The notes below the pieces were generated by a model. It had not been told where the DNA came from. It was given only the letters and a program-made list of their open reading frames with translations, and did no database searches. A program made the position numbers and the translations under genes. DNA of 47,426 nucleotides from JALYNX01 sp035292685. Its GTDB lineage: Bacteria > Actinomycetota > Acidimicrobiia > Spongiisociales > ZC4RG35. Each line of letters begins with the position of its first letter. Positions within the stretch are counted from its first letter, which is position 1. Below, one piece after another: positions 17,603-24,821 of this stretch. The stretch covers positions 1 to 47,426 of the forward strand of contig DATDPP010000057.1 in assembly GCA_035292685.1 (NCBI GenBank), in the 5' to 3' direction.

Positions 17603-17630
17603 TTGACCTACGTGTGTTATCGAATACACT
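17603..17630 (+). promoter_or_regulatory. Promoter and candidate operator of the XRE-nucleotidyltransferase pair
   Basis: TTGACC (17603-17608) and TACACT (17625-17630), separated by 16 bases, form a good -35/-10 pair. Transcription would begin within a few bases of the ATG at 17639, giving a leaderless mRNA. The imperfect palindrome GTGTGTTATCGAATACAC (17612-17629; matches GTGT-N-TT-N4-AA-N-ACAC) overlaps spacer and -10. This is where an autoregulating XRE repressor would bind (inference). Confidence 0.6.
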
Positions 17631-17638
17631 AACTTGAC

Positions 17639-18007
17639 ATGAGTTACTTCAACGGGGCCCGGCTTCGACAGCTGCGCAACCTCAAGCGGCTGTCCTTGAC
17701 CGACGTCTCGACCCGAACCGGGGTGAGCCGGGCTCAGATCTCCCTTATCGAGAACGGCAAGGCCGATCCGCGAATCTCGACTCTGGTGAAGCTCCTCTCG
17801 TGTTATGGCGTTGGCCTGGCTGATTTGGAGCCCAGTCCCATCGAAGTGATTTCGATCGATGAGGTCATGACGGGAGCAGAGCGGGGAGCTCGGTTACTCG
17901 AAGCTGTGGGGCTGGGCCCCTCCGACGCTCAGGCCAGGTTGGATCGGAAAGAGGAGCGCAAGGCCGACGTCGCAGTCGAACGCGCTGCCCTGGCGACCAG
18001 GGCTTGA
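17639..18007 (+). CDS. XRE-family HTH regulator, putative antitoxin
   Basis: 122 residues. The Cro/C1-type helix-turn-helix spans about residues 7-62 (LRQLRNLKRLSLTDVSTRTG, then VSRAQISLIENGKADP). The remaining part is charged and lacks a recognised domain (ERGARLLEAVGLG, RKEERKADVAVERA). The TGA overlaps the TTG start of the nucleotidyltransferase gene (TTGA). Position, size, overlap and a palindrome over its own promoter fit the antitoxin/autorepressor of a toxin-antitoxin pair, though this is an inference. It could also be a plain regulator of the downstream gene. Confidence 0.85.
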   Translation: MSYFNGARLRQLRNLKRLSLTDVSTRTGVSRAQISLIENGKADPRISTLVKLLSCYGVGLADLEPSPIEVISIDEVMTGAERGARLLEAVGLGPSDAQARLDRKEERKADVAVERAALATRA

Positions 18008-18609
18008 GACAACCCGAGAAAGCCGAGTTGGCGCTCGACCGGGCCCGATCGTTGGGGAAAGACCCCATCCTTCGCAGTCTTTGGTTGGCGAAAGCCGCCG
18101 ACTATGCGATCAAGGATCGAGCGGTCCTGGTGGGCGGCGCCGCGGTGAATCTTCACACCGGTTCCTACCGACCAACCGACGTCGACATGTGCGCCCTTCT
18201 CGATGCCTCCGACCGTCAGGCATTGGTGGAGCTCGGCTTCGCCAATGCCCAAGGCGATCACTTCGAGTATCGATTCGACGACGGCGAAACCTGGTTGCTG
18301 GAGTTTCCGGGCTCCCAGGTCGATGGCGACGTCTCGATGATCCAGCTGAGCGCCGGGGACACGCTGACTGTGATCCGCCTGGAATCCCTGATCGTGGACC
18401 GGTTGCTACAGGCCACCGACCGGACCTCGGTCACCTTCGAGGAGGCGGTGAGACTCTGTTTGGCTGCGTTTGAGAAGACCGACTGGTCCTGGGTCAGCGC
18501 GGAGATTGGCAGGCGGGACACATTGGAGCCCGGGCTTGGCGTGAGCGATGTCTATGACCAGGCTCTACACGAGGTTCGTTCGCTTCTCGACCCGCTCGGC
18601 CAATCCTGA
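18004..18609 (+). CDS. Nucleotidyltransferase-fold protein, putative toxin
   Basis: 201 residues; TTG start overlapping the stop of the XRE gene (TTGA). The signature GG-x13-D-V-D (VLVGGAAVNLHTG, then YRPTDVDM; Gly44-45, Asp59, Asp61) is the metal-binding core of DNA polymerase-beta-like nucleotidyltransferases, as in the AbiEii/MenT and DUF6036 groups. A later acidic strand (WLLEFPG) may give the third carboxylate. The C-terminal half is helical. MenT-type toxins modify tRNA by adding nucleotides; whether this protein does so is unknown. Its pairing with an XRE gene rather than with AbiEi-type winged helix protein makes it a variant arrangement. Confidence 0.78.
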   Translation: MRQPEKAELALDRARSLGKDPILRSLWLAKAADYAIKDRAVLVGGAAVNLHTGSYRPTDVDMCALLDASDRQALVELGFANAQGDHFEYRFDDGETWLLEFPGSQVDGDVSMIQLSAGDTLTVIRLESLIVDRLLQATDRTSVTFEEAVRLCLAAFEKTDWSWVSAEIGRRDTLEPGLGVSDVYDQALHEVRSLLDPLGQS

Positions 18610-18682
18610 CCTGCGCTCGGTCTGACCCGGGAACTCTTCCGCAGCCTGCAACGTCTAACAGCTGATTCTGCTCGTCTTCTTC

Positions 18683-18754
18683 ATGAACCTGCCCATCTCC
18701 TTATTCCACCGCGTCCTCGCGCGCCTCGCCGCCGCCCTCCAGGGGTGTGGCTGA
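18683..18754 (+). CDS. Possible 23-residue leader peptide before the response regulator
   Basis: An ATG at 18683 opens a 23-codon frame (starts MNLPISLFHRVLARLAAAL) whose TGA overlaps the response regulator ATG as TGATG. The peptide is hydrophobic and basic, and would be amphipathic or membrane-interacting. No Shine-Dalgarno is visible, and chance occurrence in GC-rich DNA is quite possible. The exact stop-start overlap is the only positional support. Confidence 0.22.
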   Translation: MNLPISLFHRVLARLAAALQGCG

Positions 18755-19449
18755 TGCGCATCCTCGTCGTCGAGGACGAACACGACCTTGCCCTGGCCAT
18801 CGCGGCCGGCTTGCGTCGTGACGGCTACTCCATCGACATCGCGCCGGACGCGACCTCGGCCATGGAGTTCGCTGCGGTCAACTCCTACGACCTGGTGTGT
18901 CTTGACCTGAACCTGCCCGATGGTGACGGGCTCGACGTCTGCCGCCAGGTGGTGGGCGGCCCCAGGCATGACTACGACCCTGGACCTGGCCCAAAGATCA
19001 TCATGCTCACCGCCCGCGGGAATGTCGCCGACCGGATCCGCGGGCTCGACGGGGGTGCCGACGACTACCTGGTGAAGCCGTTCTCGCTGGGTGAGCTGGG
19101 AGCCCGCATTCGTGCCGTGCTGCGGCGCGACACCGCCGCCGGAAGCTCGGTGATCAGCTTTGCCGGCATCGAGATGGACACCGCCCGCCACGAGGTGACC
19201 TATCAGGGCAAACCAGTCGGACTGACCGTCAAGGAGTTCGCCCTGCTCCGCTGGTTCCTCCTTCATCCAGAGGAGGTGCACAGCAGCGAGCGTCTTCTCG
19301 AGCACGTGTGGGACGAGCACGCCGACCCGTTCACCAACACGGTGAGGATGACGCTTTCGAATCTCCGGAGGAAGCTGGCGGCGGCCGGAGGCGGGCAGCT
19401 CATCGTCACGTTGCCAGGTCGGGGTTACCGGTTGCGGGTTGAAAGATGA
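18754..19449 (+). CDS. OmpR/PhoB-family response regulator
   Basis: 231 residues from ATG 18754, with AGGGG 8 bases upstream; an upstream GTG at 18745 would add three residues. The receiver domain (1-120) has the acidic pocket (VVEDEHD), the phosphoacceptor Asp51 in VCLDLNLPDGDG, and the Lys in LVKPFSLGEL. An insertion of about eight residues (GPRHDYDPGPGPK) lies before the switch strand IIMLTARG. The C-terminal winged helix (about 135-230) ends in TLPGRGYRLRVER, as usual. It is cotranscribed with the kinase through an ATGA overlap and probably controls the protease-MoxR genes downstream (inference). Confidence 0.93.
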   Translation: MRILVVEDEHDLALAIAAGLRRDGYSIDIAPDATSAMEFAAVNSYDLVCLDLNLPDGDGLDVCRQVVGGPRHDYDPGPGPKIIMLTARGNVADRIRGLDGGADDYLVKPFSLGELGARIRAVLRRDTAAGSSVISFAGIEMDTARHEVTYQGKPVGLTVKEFALLRWFLLHPEEVHSSERLLEHVWDEHADPFTNTVRMTLSNLRRKLAAAGGGQLIVTLPGRGYRLRVER

Positions 19450-20579
19450 GCGAGCTCACCATGCAGCCGATTCGGCCCCGGTGGAATAGGACTCGACTGA
19501 CGTTGGTGTTTGTTTCTCCTGCCCTGTTGGTGGTTGCCATCGCAATGGTCGCCACGCTGGGCTTCTTGTCCACACGCGATGCCGTCGACGAAGGCAGTGC
19601 CAAGGCCGGTCTCGCCCGGATTGGCGACGCCCTGGCACTGGTGATCGTCACCGACGAGGGCGGCGCCGCCACCGCTGCGGGAACGAGGGACTTCCTCATC
19701 ACCTGGGGTCTGGTGCTTCCCGCAGTCGCCCTGGTTCCGGCCTTTGGGGCGGCCTGGTTGCTCGCGGGGCGCGTGTTGCGCATCGTTGGTCGGGCCAACC
19801 CCGAGGTCGAGAGGGCTGATCAGGAGCGCCGCAGCCGCCTCGAGGAAGTCGTCCACGAGTTGCGCACTCCTCTTGCTGTCATGGGCACCAATCTCGAGCT
19901 GGCTGACGCCGAGGCCGGGCCCGATTCCGATGCCTCCACCTATATCGGGGCCGCCCGCCGAGCCGTCGATCGGATGGCTCGCACCGTCGACGACCTGGAT
20001 GGGCACGGTCGGCTCGCGGTAGGGCAGGAGGATGGGCCGGTGGATCTCGCGACCCTCTCCAAGGCCGTGGTGGCCGAGCATGCCGGTCCTGCCCGGGCTC
20101 GCGGACTCCACGTCCTCCTCGCCGGTTCGTCGACGACGGTGGTGCCGGCCGCCGACCCGGCGGCCGTGTTCACGGCGATCGGGAACTTCCTCGGCAACGC
20201 GGTGCGGTTGGCGCCGCGGGGGTCGGCGGTGACCGTCGACTGGGGCGAGGTTGGCGACTGGGCGTGGATCTCCGTCACCGACGAAGGACCAGGGCTGGCG
20301 CCATATCTCCATGCCCGTGCCTTCGAGCGAGGCTGGCGGGGACCACACGATCGCAATCGCGACCACGCCAACGGTGAGACGGGTTTGGGGCTCACGATCG
20401 CCCGCCAGCTCACCGAGGCTCAGGGCGGGGCGGTCACCCTCGAATCCGAGGAGGGTGGAGGCGCCACCCTGGCTGTGTGGTTGCCGCTCGACCACGGCGC
20501 CGACCAGGACGCTGTCGTTGCCTCTGACCGGGTCCACCCGGCGATCCAACCCTGGCGCAAGGACCTCCAACCGGCTTGA
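19446..20579 (+). CDS. Sensor histidine kinase
   Basis: 377 residues; starts inside the regulator stop (ATGA). Two membrane spans (about 18-41 and 83-107) enclose a short 40-residue extracytoplasmic loop, too small for a folded ligand domain, hinting at sensing within the membrane. The H-box is VVHELRTPLAVMG with phospho-acceptor His137. The catalytic ATPase domain has the N-box (NFLGNAVRLAP), G1 (TDEGPGLAP) and G2 (TGLGLTIAR) motifs. The N-box has a Val in the usual NAxxH/KxA stretch. Downstream, after a 9-bp inverted repeat, comes an HtrA-like protease, a frequent output of envelope-stress two-component systems. Confidence 0.92.
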   Translation: MSELTMQPIRPRWNRTRLTLVFVSPALLVVAIAMVATLGFLSTRDAVDEGSAKAGLARIGDALALVIVTDEGGAATAAGTRDFLITWGLVLPAVALVPAFGAAWLLAGRVLRIVGRANPEVERADQERRSRLEEVVHELRTPLAVMGTNLELADAEAGPDSDASTYIGAARRAVDRMARTVDDLDGHGRLAVGQEDGPVDLATLSKAVVAEHAGPARARGLHVLLAGSSTTVVPAADPAAVFTAIGNFLGNAVRLAPRGSAVTVDWGEVGDWAWISVTDEGPGLAPYLHARAFERGWRGPHDRNRDHANGETGLGLTIARQLTEAQGGAVTLESEEGGGATLAVWLPLDHGADQDAVVASDRVHPAIQPWRKDLQPA

Positions 20580-20588
20580 CGGCCCTTT

Positions 20589-20619
20589 TAAACCGCGTTC
20601 CATAGGTTGCCGCGGTTTA
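20589..20619 (+). other. 9-bp perfect inverted repeat between kinase and protease genes
   Basis: TAAACCGCG (20589-20597) and CGCGGTTTA (20611-20619) are perfectly complementary across a 13-base loop. The element lies 10 bases after the kinase stop and 17 bases before the protease TTG. It has no T-tract, so a regulator-binding site or an mRNA structure modulating the protease start is as likely as a terminator. Confidence 0.5.
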
Positions 20620-20636
20620 CCCAATCGGAGGCTCCT

Positions 20637-21812
20637 TTGACCCAGCTCGATCCCAGTCCCCCAAAGCTCCGTTCGCGACGTCGCTCCTGGCGTGACCTGC
20701 CGGCATCGCCGCCGGTGGCCGATCTGATCTCACACCCCGGCAACGAGGTGATCAAGACCGCACCCGAGCCGGATCCGCCGGCTCCGGACGCACCCCTCGA
20801 AGGTGCCGGGAGGAAACCGAGACGCTGGAAGCGTGCCCTGGTGTACGGCTCCCTCGCGGCGATCCTCGTGCTGGCGGCGAACAGGTCCTGGCTTTGGCAA
20901 CAAGACGACACGGCCACGACGCCAACGGTGGTGGCGACCGAGGCGGAACCCGGGAGCACGGCTGCGGTGGCTGCCGCCCTCAGCCCGGCTGTGGTCCACA
21001 TTGAGGTCATGGGGGGCTTGGAAGCTGGCGGCGGCGTCGGTTCGGGGGTCATCTACGACGTCTCCGGGCTGGTGCTCACCGCCCATCACGTGGTGTCTTT
21101 CTCCGACGAGGTGTCGGTGCTCACCGCGGACGGCCGTACTTTCAACGGCCGGGTGGTGGGGCGGGCCCCGGAGCGCGATCTGGCGATTGTCGCCCTCGAC
21201 GGCGCCGAGGACCTGGTCGCGGCAACCATCGCTGAGCCCGGAACCGTGGAGGTGGGCGAGCCGGCCATCGCGCTGGGGAGCCCGTTCGGCTTCCAGCAAT
21301 CGGTGACCGCCGGCATCATCTCGGGCCTCGACCGCGAGGTGGAGACTCCAATGGGCACACTCACGGGTCTCATCCAGACCGACGCACCGATCAATCCGGG
21401 CAACTCGGGCGGGCCACTGGCCGATGCCGAGGCCAAAGTGATCGGCATCAACACCGCGATCGCCTCCATGTCGGGTGGCAACGACGGTGTTGGATTCGCG
21501 GTCCCGATCGAGGATTTCGCCTCGCTGATCGAGGAAGTCGAGGCCAGCGGAGGGGTGGAAGCCCCGACGATCCCGGCCCCGGAGGACGTCCCTGGGATGC
21601 AGGGCCTGGTGCCGGGCCTCGAAGATCTGCTCCCCGGCCTTGACGAGTTGTTCGGCCCCGAAGGGGCACAGGGGTTGGAGGACCTCCCCGGTCTTCAGGA
21701 GATGCTCGACCAGATGTTCGGCCCGGGCACGATTCCGCCCGAGCTGGAACAGCTCCTCGAGGAGCTCCTGGGCATACCGGCTCCGGCGCCAGGGGAGGGA
21801 GGAGGCGCATGA
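20637..21812 (+). CDS. HtrA/DegP-like membrane-anchored serine protease with Pro-Gly-Leu repeat tail
   Basis: 391 residues. TTG 20637 is preferred to TTG 20607 because GGAGG lies 5 bases before it. A long charged and proline-rich cytoplasmic N-terminus is followed by one membrane span (about 67-83). The trypsin-like domain has the catalytic triad His151 (LTAHHVV), Asp181 (ERDLAIV) and Ser257 (PGNSGGPL). Where HtrA proteins have a PDZ domain, residues about 315-391 form a low-complexity tail with repeated PGLEDL/PGLDEL/PGLQEML units ending in GEGGGA. The active site faces outside. Substrate selection must work without PDZ. The MoxR gene begins inside its stop (ATGATG). Confidence 0.9.
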   Translation: MTQLDPSPPKLRSRRRSWRDLPASPPVADLISHPGNEVIKTAPEPDPPAPDAPLEGAGRKPRRWKRALVYGSLAAILVLAANRSWLWQQDDTATTPTVVATEAEPGSTAAVAAALSPAVVHIEVMGGLEAGGGVGSGVIYDVSGLVLTAHHVVSFSDEVSVLTADGRTFNGRVVGRAPERDLAIVALDGAEDLVAATIAEPGTVEVGEPAIALGSPFGFQQSVTAGIISGLDREVETPMGTLTGLIQTDAPINPGNSGGPLADAEAKVIGINTAIASMSGGNDGVGFAVPIEDFASLIEEVEASGGVEAPTIPAPEDVPGMQGLVPGLEDLLPGLDELFGPEGAQGLEDLPGLQEMLDQMFGPGTIPPELEQLLEELLGIPAPAPGEGGGA

Positions 21813-22849
21813 TGACAAGTCCAATCTCACCGACCGCCGAAGCCCACCAGTCGGGACTCCTCGACGTCCGGCTCCGTGAGGTCATGTCGGAGCTGCAAAT
21901 GGTCATTGTCGGCCAAGAGCGGGTACTCGAGCGTGTCTTGGTGGCGTTGTTGGCGGGGGGCCACTGTCTGCTGGAAGGGGTGCCGGGACTCGGCAAGACC
22001 CTCACGGTTTCGACCCTGGCCCGAGCCCTCGGCGGCACCTTCACTCGCATCCAGTTCACCCCGGATTTGTTGCCTTCGGACATCGTCGGCACCCGTATCT
22101 ATCGTCCTTCAACCGAGGGCTTCGACGTGGAGCTGGGGCCTGTGTTCGCCAACTTCGTGCTCGCCGACGAGATCAATCGGGCCCCCGCCAAGGTGCAGTC
22201 TGCGCTGCTCGAAGCCATGGGGGAGGGTCAGATCTCCATCGGGGGCACCACCTACCCCCTGCCACTGCCCTTCCTGGTGCTGGCCACCCAGAACCCGATC
22301 GAGTCGGAGGGCGTCTATCCGCTGCCGGAGGCGCAGCGAGATCGTTTCTTGATGAGAATCCCGGTGGATTACCCGACGGCTCGGGAAGAGCACGAGATCG
22401 TCGACCGGGCCCGCCGCCAGAGCTCCGTTCCGACAGCTCTGCTGTCAACCGACGATGTGGCAAGCCTGCAGTCGTCGGCAGCGGCGGTCTATGTAGAGCG
22501 ATCCGTCCAGGACTACGCCATCCGGCTGGTGCTAGCCACCCGGAATCCCTCCGAGCACGGGGTGAAGATCGAGGGGCTCCTCGCCTTCGGTGCCAGTCCG
22601 CGGGCGAGTATCGGCCTCATCAGCGCCGGCAGGGCCCTGGCCTTGCTCCGAGGACGTGACCATCTTCTCCCTCAGGACATCTACGACATCGCATACGACG
22701 TGCTCAACCATCGGCTCGTGCTGTCGTTCGATGCCGTTGCCGACGGGGTGACGGTGGACGACGTGCTCATCGAGGTGCTCACCACGGTGGTGGCGCCCCG
22801 GTTGTCCTCTTCACAGCTGCTCGAGCACAGATCCTCCGTGGGCGTCTGA
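21809..22849 (+). CDS. MoxR-family AAA+ ATPase
   Basis: 346 residues; start ATG 21809 or 21812 (ATGATG overlapping the protease TGA). Walker A is LLEGVPGLGKT (about residue 55), Walker B FVLADEINRAP with the family-specific inserted helix, and sensor 1 ATQNPIE. The C-terminal lid domain carries GASPRASIGLISAGRALALL. MoxR ATPases act as chaperones that insert metals or mature complexes together with VWA-domain proteins; here the DUF58 and VWA genes follow directly with gaps of 2 bases or overlap. The complex is probably cytoplasmic at the membrane. Confidence 0.93.
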   Translation: MMTSPISPTAEAHQSGLLDVRLREVMSELQMVIVGQERVLERVLVALLAGGHCLLEGVPGLGKTLTVSTLARALGGTFTRIQFTPDLLPSDIVGTRIYRPSTEGFDVELGPVFANFVLADEINRAPAKVQSALLEAMGEGQISIGGTTYPLPLPFLVLATQNPIESEGVYPLPEAQRDRFLMRIPVDYPTAREEHEIVDRARRQSSVPTALLSTDDVASLQSSAAAVYVERSVQDYAIRLVLATRNPSEHGVKIEGLLAFGASPRASIGLISAGRALALLRGRDHLLPQDIYDIAYDVLNHRLVLSFDAVADGVTVDDVLIEVLTTVVAPRLSSSQLLEHRSSVGV

Positions 22850-22851
22850 CC

Positions 22852-23817
22852 ATGCCGGGAAGATCCGGTCCCCCCGCCGGGGTGGAGGCGATACCGCGTT
22901 CATCGCGGCTCACCTCGCCCTCGCAGGTGCCGATCGAGCGGTTGCGGATGACGGTGCTCAGGCGCCTCGACGGGCTCCTTGCCGGCGATCACGCCGGGCT
23001 GTTCCCCGGCCACGGCACGGAGCGCGGTGAGGCCCGCCCCTACGTGCCCGGCGACGATCCACGTCACATCGATTGGGCGGTGACCGCCCGCACCAACGAA
23101 CCGCACGTCCGTGACACCATTGCCGACCACGAGCTCGAAGTGTGGCTGGTGCTGGACACGTCGTCGAGCCTGGGGTTCGGCACCGGCCGTGCCACGAAGC
23201 ACGAGATGGCGTGGTCGGCGGCAGGTGCCTTCGCCCTACTCGCCTCTTCGGGAGGAAACCGGGTGGGCGCGGTGCGCTCGACACCAGAGGGTGCCAGACC
23301 GCGCCCGCAGCTCATCCCGGCGCGTGGCGGCTCGACCCATGCCGGTGCGGTCCTGGCCGCGCTCCATCGGGCGCCGGTGGACGGTGAAGCCGGAGACCTG
23401 AGCGGTGCCATCGATCTGATTCGCCGGATGGCTCGCCGTCGGGGTATGGCAATCGTCGTTTCCGACTTCCTGGGAGCGGCGACGTGGGAGAGGCCGTTGC
23501 GAGCGTTGTCGCATCGTCACGAAGTGATCGCGGTGGAGGTGATCGACCCCCGTGAGGTGGACCTGCCTGACGTCGGCTTGATTGCGGTCGTTGACCCCGA
23601 GACCGGGCGGCGTCGGTTGGTCGATACATCCGATGCCGCGGTGCGGGTCGGCTATGGCGAGTTGGCCAGCCGCCGTCGTGCGGAGCTCGCGACTCGGCTG
23701 GCGACCTGTGGTGCAGATCACATGACACTGCGAACGGATCGGGACTGGGTCCTCGATTTCGTGCGTTTCGTGTCGGGGCGCAAGGCAAGGTTGATGGCCG
23801 CGGGGAGGTCGAGGTGA
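22852..23817 (+). CDS. DUF58 domain protein of the MoxR cluster
   Basis: 321 residues. The DUF58 signature is clear: GEARPYVPGDDPRHIDWAVT around residue 61, then VWLVLDTSSSLGFG (about 97), which is the MIDAS-like start of a VWA fold (D-T-S-S-S). The ATG lies 2 bases after the MoxR stop. No membrane span is visible; DUF58 proteins without TM anchors are considered cytoplasmic partners of MoxR. Its stop overlaps the next gene (TGATG), supporting a stoichiometric complex. Confidence 0.92.
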   Translation: MPGRSGPPAGVEAIPRSSRLTSPSQVPIERLRMTVLRRLDGLLAGDHAGLFPGHGTERGEARPYVPGDDPRHIDWAVTARTNEPHVRDTIADHELEVWLVLDTSSSLGFGTGRATKHEMAWSAAGAFALLASSGGNRVGAVRSTPEGARPRPQLIPARGGSTHAGAVLAALHRAPVDGEAGDLSGAIDLIRRMARRRGMAIVVSDFLGAATWERPLRALSHRHEVIAVEVIDPREVDLPDVGLIAVVDPETGRRRLVDTSDAAVRVGYGELASRRRAELATRLATCGADHMTLRTDRDWVLDFVRFVSGRKARLMAAGRSR

Positions 23818-24803
23818 TGAGCGATTTCGGATTTCTGGCTCCAGGGCGGCTGGTTCTGCTGGCACTCCCGGTGGCATTGGGTCTGGCCTATCTCGTGCTC
23901 CAGACGAGACGGCGCCGTTATGCGCTCCGGTTCACGACGATCGACCTGCTCGACCAGGTCGCTCCGGATCGCCCCGGATGGCGCCGGCATCTCACGGCCC
24001 TGGGCCTGCTCATGGCTGTGGTAGTGGCGACCCTGGCGTTCGCCCGCCCGGTGGTGGCAGGAGAGACCTACGAGTCGGTCCAACTTGTGGTGCTGGCCAT
24101 CGACACCTCGCTCTCGATGGAGGCCGACGACGTGTTGCCCTCGCGGATCGACGCGGTCCGGGAGGCCGCTGGAGTGTTTCTCGACACCGTGCCGGAAGGT
24201 GTGGCCGTCGGAGTCGTCGGTTTTGACGGCGCAGCGCGCGAGCTCATCGCCCCGACCACGCGCCTCGAGGCCGTGCGCCGGGTCGTCGGCAGTGCCATAG
24301 ACCACAACGGGTTGGGGGAGGGCACTGCCATCGGTGAGGCGGTGCTCTCGGGGATCGATGCCATCGAGTCATCGGTCCAACAGATCGAGGAGGCTACCCC
24401 TGAAGCGAGTTCGGCCGTCGGGACCATCGTGGTGCTCTCCGACGGTGAGACCACGATGGGCCGGTCCAATGACGAGGCGGCTGCGGCGGCACGCGATGCG
24501 GGCATCCCGGTGCACACCGTCGCCTTCGGGACGGATTCAGGCACGATCATCGATCCATTGGGCGTGCAGGTCCCGGTTCCCGTCAACGAGGTGGCACTCG
24601 AGAAGCTGGCCGGTCAGACGGGTGGGAGGTCACTCACCGCGGCGACAGCCGAGCAGCTGAAAGGGGTGTATGAGGACCTGGGCAGCTCTGTCCAGGTCGA
24701 CACGGTGCCTGTCGAGGTGGCTGACTGGTTCGCCGGCGCTGCCTTGGTGGTCTTGTGTCTGGCGGGTATTGGCTCTCTGGCCTGGTTCGGTCGACTCCCC
24801 TGA
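23817..24803 (+). CDS. VWA-domain membrane protein (BatA-like)
   Basis: 328 residues from ATG 23817; GTG 23814 is an equally placed alternative one codon earlier. Two N-terminal membrane segments (about 8-25 and 54-75) and one near the C-terminus (about 300-322) frame a VWA domain (about 85-285). The MIDAS metal motif DTSLS (AIDTSLSMEADDV) is intact and the second strand is IVVLSDGETTMG. Anchored VWA proteins of this type cooperate with MoxR ATPases. It ends the six-gene series. Its stop lies in a small CCCC-TGA-GGGG hairpin, 18 bases before the convergent ABC transporter gene. Confidence 0.9.
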   Translation: MSDFGFLAPGRLVLLALPVALGLAYLVLQTRRRRYALRFTTIDLLDQVAPDRPGWRRHLTALGLLMAVVVATLAFARPVVAGETYESVQLVVLAIDTSLSMEADDVLPSRIDAVREAAGVFLDTVPEGVAVGVVGFDGAARELIAPTTRLEAVRRVVGSAIDHNGLGEGTAIGEAVLSGIDAIESSVQQIEEATPEASSAVGTIVVLSDGETTMGRSNDEAAAAARDAGIPVHTVAFGTDSGTIIDPLGVQVPVPVNEVALEKLAGQTGGRSLTAATAEQLKGVYEDLGSSVQVDTVPVEVADWFAGAALVVLCLAGIGSLAWFGRLP

Positions 24804-24821
24804 GGGGTCGGCCCAGAACCG

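Noticed and set aside
24797..24812. Bidirectional terminator between the VWA gene and the ABC transporter
   Set aside because: The CCCC-TGA-GGGG stem is only 4 bp with no T-tract, too weak to call.
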